From: a virus
DNA: 21,594 bases
Virus record (IMG/VR): IMGVR_UViG_3300037558_002065
Location: 1 to 21,594 of that record
Strand: one strand, 5' to 3'
This document shows positions 13,590 to 19,677 of this stretch, in pieces. Below the pieces are notes generated by a model, which ran no database searches, was not told where the DNA came from, and saw nothing but the letters and a program-made list of their open reading frames with translations. Position 1 is the stretch's first letter. Each line of letters starts with the position of its first letter. Both the position numbers and the translations under genes were made by a program.

Positions 13590-14223
13590 GATTTCTTCAT
13601 ATAGCGTTATGCAGATCGACCCCAAATCGGCGAAGATCTATATTCGGGCGAATCATTACAGCAAAGGATGCCACAACGGACCCTCGCCGTGTTTCGGTCT
13701 ATTTGACGCTGACTATGAACTTATCGGAGTTCTCATGTTCGCAGTGTCCTGCTCTGAGAACGTTCGCAGAGTCGTCTTCGGCATTGGACAAGAGCACATG
13801 ACAATCGAATTGCATCGTCTTCACATACAGGATGTCACACCTAAGAACGCGGAGTCGTGGTTCATCGCACGGTGTATGCGAATGCTTAAGAAAATCAAGC
13901 CAGAGATAAGGGTTGTCGTATCCTATTCCGATGGGACACAGGGTCACGATGGTACTATCTACGCTGCCTCAAATTTCATTCTCACCGGAAAAGAACTAAG
14001 GGAGAATTACGGATATCATTATTTGGACGAGAATGGACGCATTCGTCACACTCGTCAGAACGGTGTCAACATAAAGCCGAACGAGGCCAAGGCTCGTGGC
14101 TGGCAGGTTATCTATAGGAGTGGGAAGAGGCGTTGGCATTTCCCACTTGGAGACTCGTTGTCGGACAATCGAAGGATACGGAGAAGACTACTCGAAATTG
14201 CAAAGGAGAATAACTGTGTCTAA
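13582..14223 (+). CDS. Mom-like DNA-modification protein (GNAT-fold)
   Basis: The protein has 213 residues from GTG 13582, with GGGGAG at 13567-13572, overlapping the polymerase stop by 8 bases. It matches the phage Mu Mom family, which makes a methylcarbamoyl adenine in phage DNA to block host restriction. Signatures are Asn-His-Tyr-Ser-Lys-Gly (24-29), Phe-Gly-Leu-Phe (38-41), Glu-Leu-His-Arg-Leu (76-80), Lys-Asn-Ala-Glu-Ser-Trp-Phe-Ile-Ala-Arg (88-97), and Tyr-Ser-Asp with Gly-His-Asp-Gly-Thr-Ile-Tyr-Ala-Ala (115-129). The C-terminus is basic (Arg-Arg-Ile-Arg-Arg-Arg), suited to DNA contact. No Com-like translational activator is seen. The substrate could be adenine, or an amine on a hypermodified thymine. 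The family call is fairly firm. Confidence 0.85.
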   Translation: MSEISSYSVMQIDPKSAKIYIRANHYSKGCHNGPSPCFGLFDADYELIGVLMFAVSCSENVRRVVFGIGQEHMTIELHRLHIQDVTPKNAESWFIARCMRMLKKIKPEIRVVVSYSDGTQGHDGTIYAASNFILTGKELRENYGYHYLDENGRIRHTRQNGVNIKPNEAKARGWQVIYRSGKRRWHFPLGDSLSDNRRIRRRLLEIAKENNCV

Positions 14224-14446
14224 GATCTGGCGACATAAGAAAACTGGAGATCTGTACGTGATCATCACGGAGAACTTCTTAATTGAGGCCACTATGAAGC
14301 AGGGTGTCCTCTATCGCAGCTTGTCCGATGGACGAGATTGGTGCAGACCACGTGAGGAATTCATGGATGGTCGATTCGAATCCATGAACTCGATGGAGTA
14401 CAAGGGCGAGGGTAAGATTGAGCTCTCACATTTGGACGCTTTTTAG
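14216..14446 (+). CDS. DUF1653-like small protein
   Basis: The protein has 76 residues from GTG 14216, with AAAGGAG ending 7-8 bases before it. It overlaps the Mom-like gene by 8 bases. The pattern Trp-Arg-His-Lys-Lys-Thr-Gly-Asp-Leu-Tyr-Val-Ile followed by Val-Leu-Tyr-Arg-Ser-Leu and Trp-Cys-Arg-Pro-Arg-Glu-Glu-Phe is that of DUF1653, small SH3-like proteins of unknown role common in phages. Its tight coupling to the Mom-like gene is the only functional hint. Confidence 0.75.
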   Translation: MSKIWRHKKTGDLYVIITENFLIEATMKQGVLYRSLSDGRDWCRPREEFMDGRFESMNSMEYKGEGKIELSHLDAF

Positions 14447-14461
14447 AAAAGGAGAAACAAT

Positions 14462-15013
14462 ATGCAATCCAAAGATCTCGGTGTGGTTCTCGTACACGAG
14501 TTCCACCAAGTCTTCAACTGTGCGATCGGTAGCTCGGTGGGGCCAAATATCCCGACGTTCAATGATGACATCTCACTCGGTGATCTCGCCAGCTATGCAA
14601 GCGCGGCAGCAGAACTAGGCGAGCGTCTGAAGACCTATGCCGCTTCGGCGAAGGAACAGGGCGACGAGGCCGGAGCGCTGCTCCTCATCCGTCTTCAGCT
14701 GATCCAGGAAGAGCTTGCTGAACTGGCGTATGCTTTCACCAATCGCGATATCGTCGAGAGCTTCGACGCCCTGGTCGATCTCTCCTACGTCGTTGATGGA
14801 ACCTACATCACTCTTGAGCTTCATGAACACAAGGAGGCTGGACTTCTGGAAGTTCATCGTTCCAACATGAGCAAGTTGGACGAGAATGGTCAGCCCATCA
14901 TCAGCGATGCTGGTCGGGTAGTGAAGGGTCCGAACTATTCACCACCTGATCTGGCGAAAGTTCTTCGCGCTGGAACCCAGAAGCCGATGTACTCACTGGA
15001 GGATGATGAATGA
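14462..15013 (+). CDS. MazG-like all-alpha NTP pyrophosphohydrolase
   Basis: The protein has 183 residues with a clear AAAGGAG site. It carries the all-alpha dNTP pyrophosphatase (MazG/PRA-PH) signature: Gln-Glu83-Glu84-Leu-Ala-Glu87 on one helix and Asp102-Ala-Leu-Val-Asp106 on the next, which bind Mg2+. A phage-type start (Val-His-Glu-Phe-His-Gln-Val-Phe, 11-18) precedes them. The end holds Ser-Asn-Met-Ser-Lys-Leu and Lys-Gly-Pro-Asn-Tyr-Ser-Pro-Pro-Asp-Leu (139-148 for the latter, approximate), typical of phage dNTP pyrophosphohydrolases. It converts a dNTP to a dNMP plus pyrophosphate. Next to the dCTP deaminase-like gene (ATGA overlap), it may supply dUMP or trim unwanted triphosphates. 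Confidence 0.88.
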   Translation: MQSKDLGVVLVHEFHQVFNCAIGSSVGPNIPTFNDDISLGDLASYASAAAELGERLKTYAASAKEQGDEAGALLLIRLQLIQEELAELAYAFTNRDIVESFDALVDLSYVVDGTYITLELHEHKEAGLLEVHRSNMSKLDENGQPIISDAGRVVKGPNYSPPDLAKVLRAGTQKPMYSLEDDE

Positions 15014-15516
15014 CGATCCTCAGCGCACAGACTATCTCTTCTCTCTGTCATCCTCCAGAGGTAACTGGTCTTGAACCAATGCTGGAGCCATTCTGTGTCC
15101 GGACAAGACATGAAGGGGTCACCTTCGGTCTCAGCGCGGCGGGCTACGATGTTCGTGTTGAGTTTGACGAGAGCGGTTCTATTGAAGAAGTTCTTCTTGA
15201 ACCTGGAGACTTCATACTGGCATCTACGATTGAGCGGTTCCACATGCCGACAGATGTCGTTGGCATTGTCCACGATAAGTCCACTTGGGCTCGTCGTGGG
15301 ATCGCTGTTCAGAACACGGTTATCGAGCCGGGCTGGTCAGGCTTTCTTACCCTGGAGCTCACCAATCATGGAATTGAACCTGTGAGACTGATCAGGGGAA
15401 TGGGCATTGCCCAGATCCTATTTCATCGTCTTGACTCGCCAACTACTATTCCCTATGAGGGCAAGTATCAGGCCCAGGAGAGGGGACCAGTGGGGGCGAA
15501 AAACGATGGCAACTAA
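15010..15516 (+). CDS. dCTP deaminase/dUTPase-fold enzyme
   Basis: The protein has 168 residues, with GGAGG at 14998-15002, ATGA-coupled to the MazG-like gene. Trimeric dUTPase-superfamily motifs are Gly-Tyr-Asp-Val-Arg (45-49), Ser91-x-x-Ala-Arg-Arg-Gly (91-97), Glu-Pro-Gly-Trp-Ser-Gly (106-111) with Leu-Thr-Leu-Glu116, and Gly-Ile-Ala-Gln-Ile-Leu-Phe (132-138). The Pro-Gly-Trp-x-Gly followed by an acidic Glu is as in dCTP deaminases, where that Glu is catalytic. The dUTPase-only Asp is replaced. It therefore probably makes dUTP, or dUMP directly if bifunctional, from dCTP and feeds the TS-like enzyme. Whether the substrate is dCTP or a modified pyrimidine cannot be told here. Confidence 0.85.
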   Translation: MTILSAQTISSLCHPPEVTGLEPMLEPFCVRTRHEGVTFGLSAAGYDVRVEFDESGSIEEVLLEPGDFILASTIERFHMPTDVVGIVHDKSTWARRGIAVQNTVIEPGWSGFLTLELTNHGIEPVRLIRGMGIAQILFHRLDSPTTIPYEGKYQAQERGPVGAKNDGN

Positions 15517-15982
15517 ACTGAAACAGATGTATCGACATGTTCCTGAAGACGGTTTGTTCGGTGACTGTCATCGTGCTTGTTACGCAAGCATCCTGGAAGT
15601 TCCCATAGAAGAGATACCTCATTTCTTCGATCAGGATCGTTCGTGGGAGGAGTCGCAGCCTTTGTTCAGAGAAGTTTGGGATCGCTTCAAGATAAGGGAG
15701 CTCCAGATTATTTTCCCAGAAGGTGATCTTGATCTCATCATGCAAACCCTGGAGAATCTTAATCCGGGAGTCCCGTATATTCTTGGAGGTCGTAGCAGGA
15801 GCGGTGTCAATCATAGTGTTGTGTGTGTTGGCGGAGAAATCTTCTGTGATCCTTCCCTGAATGACTCAGGCATCATAGGACCAACTGAACCAGACAAATT
15901 CTATTGGGTCACTTACCTCGTCGGTGAAATTCAACACTTGTCATCTGAACATCAAGGTGCTAAGGTGGTAACTCATGAGTGA
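15506..15982 (+). CDS. Papain-like fold phage protein (putative cysteine peptidase or amidase)
   Basis: The protein has 158 residues from ATG 15506 and overlaps the previous gene by 11 bases. A G-rich stretch about 9 bases upstream can serve as ribosome site. A Cys-His-Asp triad of papain-like order is visible: Gly-Asp-Cys21-His-Arg-Ala-Cys, Val-Asn-His103-Ser-Val-Val, and Cys-Asp115-Pro-Ser. The segment Val-Pro-Ile-Glu-Glu-Ile-Pro-His-Phe (32-40) is typical of a phage family of this fold without known function. There is no signal peptide, so the action is cytoplasmic. A peptidase, deamidase or acyl-transfer role is possible. Confidence 0.78.
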   Translation: MATKLKQMYRHVPEDGLFGDCHRACYASILEVPIEEIPHFFDQDRSWEESQPLFREVWDRFKIRELQIIFPEGDLDLIMQTLENLNPGVPYILGGRSRSGVNHSVVCVGGEIFCDPSLNDSGIIGPTEPDKFYWVTYLVGEIQHLSSEHQGAKVVTHE

Positions 15983-16391
15983 GTCTGGAATGCGGCAAAA
16001 TCTGGTCCGGGCTCTCAAGCCACTGGACGCAGTTCCAATTGAAAACCATATGCGGGCCGGAACACCAGACGTCAATTATATAGGGGGATGGATCGAATGC
16101 AAGTGGCTCAAGCTCTGGCCGAAATCGGCTGACACTCGCCCGGTCCGATTTCCTCACCCTCTAACTAAGGAGCAAGGTATATGGCTCGCTCGGAGATGGG
16201 CACGAGGGGGAACGACGCTAGTCTGCGCTCAGGTGGCGCGGGAGTGGTTCTTCTTCAGCGGGGAGACCGCCAAGAACACATTCGGCAAAATGACACGACC
16301 AGAGATGAGGGAGGAAGCCCTGTTGCATTTCCAAGCAGGTCTGGACAGAGAGAGGTTGCTCCAGTGGCTAAGTTCGATCTCCAGGGGCTGA
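15975..16391 (+). CDS. VRR-NUC-like PD-(D/E)XK nuclease
   Basis: The protein has 138 residues, with AAGGTGG at 15961-15967, overlapping the previous gene by 8 bases. Restriction-fold catalytic residues are Gly-Thr-Pro-Asp32-Val-Asn-Tyr and Trp-Ile-Glu41-Cys-Lys43, with Glu23 ahead. The order Glu ... Gly-Thr-Pro-Asp ... Glu-x-Lys is that of small stand-alone VRR-NUC nucleases of phages. They cut branched DNA, including Holliday-junction-like structures. Later segments Thr-Lys-Glu-Gln and Gly-Gly-Thr-Thr-Leu-Val-Cys complete the fold. It probably resolves replication or recombination branches. Confidence 0.83.
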   Translation: MSESGMRQNLVRALKPLDAVPIENHMRAGTPDVNYIGGWIECKWLKLWPKSADTRPVRFPHPLTKEQGIWLARRWARGGTTLVCAQVAREWFFFSGETAKNTFGKMTRPEMREEALLHFQAGLDRERLLQWLSSISRG

Positions 16392-16708
16392 CAACTGGTG
16401 AGACGTTGTTGATCTTCCGTCGGCGATCTGGAGAGTCCCAAGAAACTATCGCCCGCCGTTTCGACATGACTCGTAATGCTTACGGTCGAGTAGAGCGTGA
16501 CGATGACGAGCTGAGCGGCAGCGTTAGCCTTCCAGAACTCGGTGAACTGACGGAGGATGAGCAGTGCCTCATTCTTCGCAGGCGCTCCGGTTTGACCCAA
16601 GAGAATTGTGCCGAGAAGATCGGTATAACTCGCTTCTGGTTCAACCAGATGGAGACCGGTAAAGTCTCCTGCGCTGACCTCGTCAAGTTCTGGGAGTCAC
16701 GCGTATGA
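16364..16708 (+). CDS. Tandem XRE-type HTH protein
   Basis: The protein has 114 residues from GTG 16364, with GAGAGG at 16349-16354, overlapping the nuclease gene by 28 bases. Two Cro/CI-like helix-turn-helix units are arranged in tandem, about residues 11-46 and 64-99. Each opens with Leu-Ile-Phe/Leu-Arg-Arg-Arg-Ser-Gly, continues with Ser/Thr-Gln-Glu and a Thr-Arg turn, and ends near a Glu. The offset is 53 residues. This is an internal duplication. It probably binds DNA as a single-chain pseudo-dimer, acting as a regulator or an origin/primase cofactor. The stop overlaps the primase-helicase start as ATGA. Confidence 0.8.
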   Translation: MAKFDLQGLTTGETLLIFRRRSGESQETIARRFDMTRNAYGRVERDDDELSGSVSLPELGELTEDEQCLILRRRSGLTQENCAEKIGITRFWFNQMETGKVSCADLVKFWESRV

Positions 16709-19095
16709 AGGGCGACAACAATGCAGCGGTTGACTTCCTAAAGAAGTGGAAAAAGGATGGTCCTTGGGTATTAACGTCTATCCAGACTGATCGCAAGGGA
16801 ATCAATACTTCTACCTTCAAGGCGGGTCAAGAAAAAGAACTTCTCAAGTGGCTGGATCAGTACAACGGAACGAGGAATATCTATTTCCACGTGAACACAA
16901 CCGTTCGGGAAATGTCCAGCAAGGCACTTAAGGAAGACGTCAAGTCCGCAGACTGGATTCATATCGATATTGATCCTTCGCCAGACGGAGATCTTGCCGA
17001 GGAGCGTGATCGCGCCCTTGGGCTTCTCACCGACAAAATCCCCAAGGGTATTCCCAAGCCGACTGTTATCGTTTTCTCTGGTGGTGGGTATCAAGGTTTC
17101 TGGCGTTTGTCAGAATCTGTAACGATAGACGGTGACGTCAAGAAAGCCGAGGAATTCGAGCTCTATAACAAAAGGCTTGAGCAAGTATTCGGTGGCGACC
17201 ATTGCCACAATGTCGATCGCATTATGCGACTTCCAGGAACAGTGAATATTCCGGATGCAAAGAAGAAGAAAGCTGGTCGAACTGAAGAACTCGCAATCTG
17301 CATGGAGTTCAGCAATAAGACTTATGACCTGTCTGAATTCAAGAAGTCACAGGGTGTCCAGATTGAAGGTGGGGCTGGCGTTCAAGGAGGAACTCACGTC
17401 GGCGGTTACACTGTCAACGTTCCAGGTAATGTAGAACGAATTCTTGATTTGGCAGAGCTCGATGAGTGGAATGTCCCGGATCGAGTGAAGGTCATCATCG
17501 CCCAAGGGAGACACCCTGATCAGCCGAAGGAGGGAGATAACAGTCGGTCCGCATGGCTGTTCGACTGCATCTGCCAACTGTTCCGCGCCGGGGTGCCGGA
17601 CGATGTTGTCTATAGCATTGTCACTGATCCAGAATGGGGCATCGCCGAGTCCGTCAGAGAAAGTAAGAACCCAGAGCGATACGCTGTTCGGCAAATGACT
17701 CGTGCCAAGGAACATGTGGATGATCCCAACCTTCGTATGATGAATGAGCGCCATGCCATTATCGGGAATATCGGTGGGAAGTGCCGAGTGATTGAAGAAG
17801 TTGAGGACGACATCATGAATCGCTCTCGGCTCACCATCTCCTCATTTGAGGATGTTCGAAATCGATACTCACATCTCAAAGTAGGTGTCGGTCAGGACAA
17901 AGATGGCAAGACAATTGAAATTCCGCTCGGGAAGTATTGGCTGGCTCACCCACGACGTCGTCAATTCGATTATATGCGTTTCATGCCTCAAGGTGACCGA
18001 CCAGGAGTCTACAACCTTTGGAGAGGATTCAGCGTCGAACCGAAGCCCGGCGACTGTTCACTTTTCTTGCAGCACATCAAAGAAAATGTATGCAACGGAA
18101 ATGAGCAGTATTACGATTATTATATGAAGTGGATGGCGAGGGCAGTGCAGACTCCTGCTTCCCAGGGTGAAGTAGCGATCGTCATGAGGGGAGGCAAGGG
18201 CGTCGGCAAGTCAATTGTCGCGAAGATCTTTGGTAGCCTGTTTGGACGTCACTATCTGCATGTCGCCAACCCCTCTCATCTCGTCGGAAATTTCAATGCT
18301 CACTTGAGAGATGTTATCTGCCTGTTCGCTGACGAAGCGTTCTTCGCCGGGGATAAGAAACATGAATCAGTCCTCAAAATGCTCGTCACAGAAGATAGCA
18401 TCCCGATCGAACAAAAAGGCGTCGACGTTGAGACATACCCGAACTATGTTCACTTGATGATGGCCGCTAATGATCCTCACATCATTCGAGCTTCTGGTGA
18501 TGAGCGCCGCTATTTCGTTCTGGAAGTTGGTGAAGGGGCCAAGCAGGATAAGAAGTTTTTCGGTGACATGATGAAGCAGATAAACAACGGCGGACTGGAG
18601 GCTCTGCTGTTTCATTTGCAAGAAATCGATATATCTGACTTCCAAGTTCGTGACGTTCCACAGACCGATGCACTGCAAGAGCAGAAACTGCTTAGCATGA
18701 GCATTGATGAAGAATGGTGGTATCGCAAACTCCAGAATGGTCGTGTGCTAGACCAGGATGCTGAGTGGTCGCGAGAAACTGCATGTGAGGCAGTGGTCAC
18801 TGACTTCACGGCATATGCTGAGAAATGGAAATTCAACCGTCGTGGCAATGAGACTTCTCTAGGCAGGTTCTTGAATAGAGTCTGCCCTCATATTCAAAAA
18901 GATCAAAAGCGGCGGACTGTTGACATATATCAGGAAGGTGATAATAGACCATCGCGGCAGACTGTTCGGGCTTACTTCTATGACTTCGGAACGCTGAAAC
19001 AATGCCGTGAGGAATGGGAGAAGATCCACGGAAAAACGCAGTGGGAAACTCCTGATGAACCGAGCAAACCTGAACAACTCAAGGATCCTTTCTGA
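16705..19095 (+). CDS. AEP primase-SF3 helicase fusion (replicative primase-helicase)
   Basis: The protein has 796 residues, with GGGAG at 16692-16696. The N-terminal archaeo-eukaryotic primase (RepB/PrimPol-like) domain has Ile-Asp88-Ile-Asp90-Pro metal ligands, Ser-Gly-Gly-Gly-Tyr-Gln-Gly-Phe-Trp (125-133) and Asp171-Arg-Ile-Met-Arg-Leu-Pro-Gly-Thr (171-179). A linker follows that contains a Gly-rich stretch near 220. The C-terminal D5/DUF5906-like SF3 helicase has Walker A Gly-Gly-Lys-Gly-Val-Gly-Lys-Ser (496-503), Walker B Phe-Ala-Asp543-Glu544, sensor Met-Ala-Ala-Asn-Asp-Pro and an Arg-Arg finger in Gly-Asp-Glu-Arg-Arg-Tyr. It lays primers and unwinds the fork for the family A polymerase. 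The second AEP motif has Gln where many AEPs have His. Confidence 0.93.
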   Translation: MKGDNNAAVDFLKKWKKDGPWVLTSIQTDRKGINTSTFKAGQEKELLKWLDQYNGTRNIYFHVNTTVREMSSKALKEDVKSADWIHIDIDPSPDGDLAEERDRALGLLTDKIPKGIPKPTVIVFSGGGYQGFWRLSESVTIDGDVKKAEEFELYNKRLEQVFGGDHCHNVDRIMRLPGTVNIPDAKKKKAGRTEELAICMEFSNKTYDLSEFKKSQGVQIEGGAGVQGGTHVGGYTVNVPGNVERILDLAELDEWNVPDRVKVIIAQGRHPDQPKEGDNSRSAWLFDCICQLFRAGVPDDVVYSIVTDPEWGIAESVRESKNPERYAVRQMTRAKEHVDDPNLRMMNERHAIIGNIGGKCRVIEEVEDDIMNRSRLTISSFEDVRNRYSHLKVGVGQDKDGKTIEIPLGKYWLAHPRRRQFDYMRFMPQGDRPGVYNLWRGFSVEPKPGDCSLFLQHIKENVCNGNEQYYDYYMKWMARAVQTPASQGEVAIVMRGGKGVGKSIVAKIFGSLFGRHYLHVANPSHLVGNFNAHLRDVICLFADEAFFAGDKKHESVLKMLVTEDSIPIEQKGVDVETYPNYVHLMMAANDPHIIRASGDERRYFVLEVGEGAKQDKKFFGDMMKQINNGGLEALLFHLQEIDISDFQVRDVPQTDALQEQKLLSMSIDEEWWYRKLQNGRVLDQDAEWSRETACEAVVTDFTAYAEKWKFNRRGNETSLGRFLNRVCPHIQKDQKRRTVDIYQEGDNRPSRQTVRAYFYDFGTLKQCREEWEKIHGKTQWETPDEPSKPEQLKDPF

Positions 19096-19358
19096 TGTTG
19101 CTGATAACAGAAGATCGTCGTATAATCGGTGACTTCACCAGACCAGTGACGACTTCGGTTGTCATTGTCCAATTGGGGATTGGTCAGGACGTAAATCTTA
19201 GCCACCCTGAGGCAATTTACAACTTGCAGCAAGCAAAGATGTTGAGGCTCGAACGCATAAAGATCTTCCGGACAGATTTTCTCCTAATAAGAGAGCCGGT
19301 GCCAGAGGGTCTATTTCAGAACGAGGGGTTCGTCCAATGGACTGGCGATGGTATTTAA
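19095..19358 (+). CDS. Hypothetical protein
   Basis: The protein has 87 residues, its start sharing one base with the primase-helicase stop (TGATG). Only AAGGATC at 19081-19087 resembles a ribosome site, so coupling is likely. The sequence is beta-rich, with Thr-Ser-Val-Val-Ile-Val-Gln-Leu and Arg-Ile-Lys-Ile-Phe-Arg-Thr segments, and has a short helix around Leu-Gln-Gln-Ala-Lys. No family is recognised. Its bases are less GC-rich than the flanks. Confidence 0.65.
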   Translation: MLLITEDRRIIGDFTRPVTTSVVIVQLGIGQDVNLSHPEAIYNLQQAKMLRLERIKIFRTDFLLIREPVPEGLFQNEGFVQWTGDGI

Positions 19359-19525
19359 TCAGTTATCTCGTAATATCATTGATCCTGTGCGAGGGTCTGA
19401 TATTACATGGGAAGAAAACCGGGAAAGGAACCAAAGCGAGTGAGTATATTCTGCTCCTGTTCCTGGGACCATTTACCATAATTCTCCTAATAATTGCAAA
19501 TGCGCTAAGAAAGGGGCCAAAATGA
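19337..19525 (+). CDS. Small two-TM membrane protein
   Basis: The protein has 62 residues, with GAGGGG at 19323-19328, overlapping the previous gene by 22 bases. Two hydrophobic segments (about 5-23 and 38-56) are separated by a basic Lys/Gly/Thr loop, and the C-terminus is basic. The N-terminus starts Met-Asp-Trp-Arg-Trp-Tyr. It is predicted to sit in the inner membrane. Two-TM phage proteins include holins and spanin or anti-restriction helpers, but its place among replication genes makes a lysis role unlikely. The gene is AT-rich for this window. Confidence 0.68.
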   Translation: MDWRWYLISYLVISLILCEGLILHGKKTGKGTKASEYILLLFLGPFTIILLIIANALRKGPK

Positions 19526-19677
19526 GACTGTCAGACGCCGCTAGGGCTGGCCGTGGCGGGCCGTTGCCCTTGGCAGGGCCAAGGGTGCCGGGACATAGGG
19601 GCAAGGCCGCTCAGCGGACGCTCAGAGCCGCTCCGACCAACAATGAAAGGGGCCGCTTGGCCGGGGGTGCCGCATGA
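19522..19677 (+). CDS. Putative 51-residue Arg/Gly/Ala/Pro-rich protein within a GC-rich patch
   Basis: This frame is open from ATG 19522, overlapping the previous stop as ATGA, to TGA 19675-19677, which overlaps the ligase ATG as ATGA. An AAAGGGG site lies at 19509-19515. The whole reading frame lies in the second GC-rich patch. The peptide is strongly basic (about nine Arg) with Gly, Ala and Pro, and is likely disordered. Overlapping junctions on both sides favour translation, which would also carry ribosomes onto the ligase, whose own ribosome site is poor. Open frames are easy in such GC-rich DNA, so coding remains unproved. Confidence 0.5.
   Translation: MRLSDAARAGRGGPLPLAGPRVPGHRGKAAQRTLRAAPTNNERGRLAGGAA
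19531..19673. repeat. GC-rich repeat patch (copy 2)
   Basis: This stretch, far richer in G and C than its flanks, contains an 8-bp perfect hairpin (CCCTTGGC at 19567-19574 with GCCAAGGG at 19578-19585). A short CCGCT-C-AGCGG palindrome lies near 19608. The words GGTGCCGGG, GCAAGGCCGCTCAGCGG and TTGGCCGGGGG recall copy 1 near 10.85 kb in the same order. It lies between the membrane protein and the ligase. There is no transposase or terminal repeat. Confidence 0.7.

Noticed and set aside
15938-15951. CTTGTCATCTGAAC, identical to 7457-7470 and close to 20637-20650, as a shared regulatory motif
   Set aside because: About one repeated 14-mer is expected by chance in a sequence of this length. This copy lies inside a gene with only a weak -10, and the spacing to -10-like boxes differs among the three.
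19337-19525. Holin
   Set aside because: Two TM segments alone do not define a holin, and there is no endolysin or spanin nearby in this replication region.
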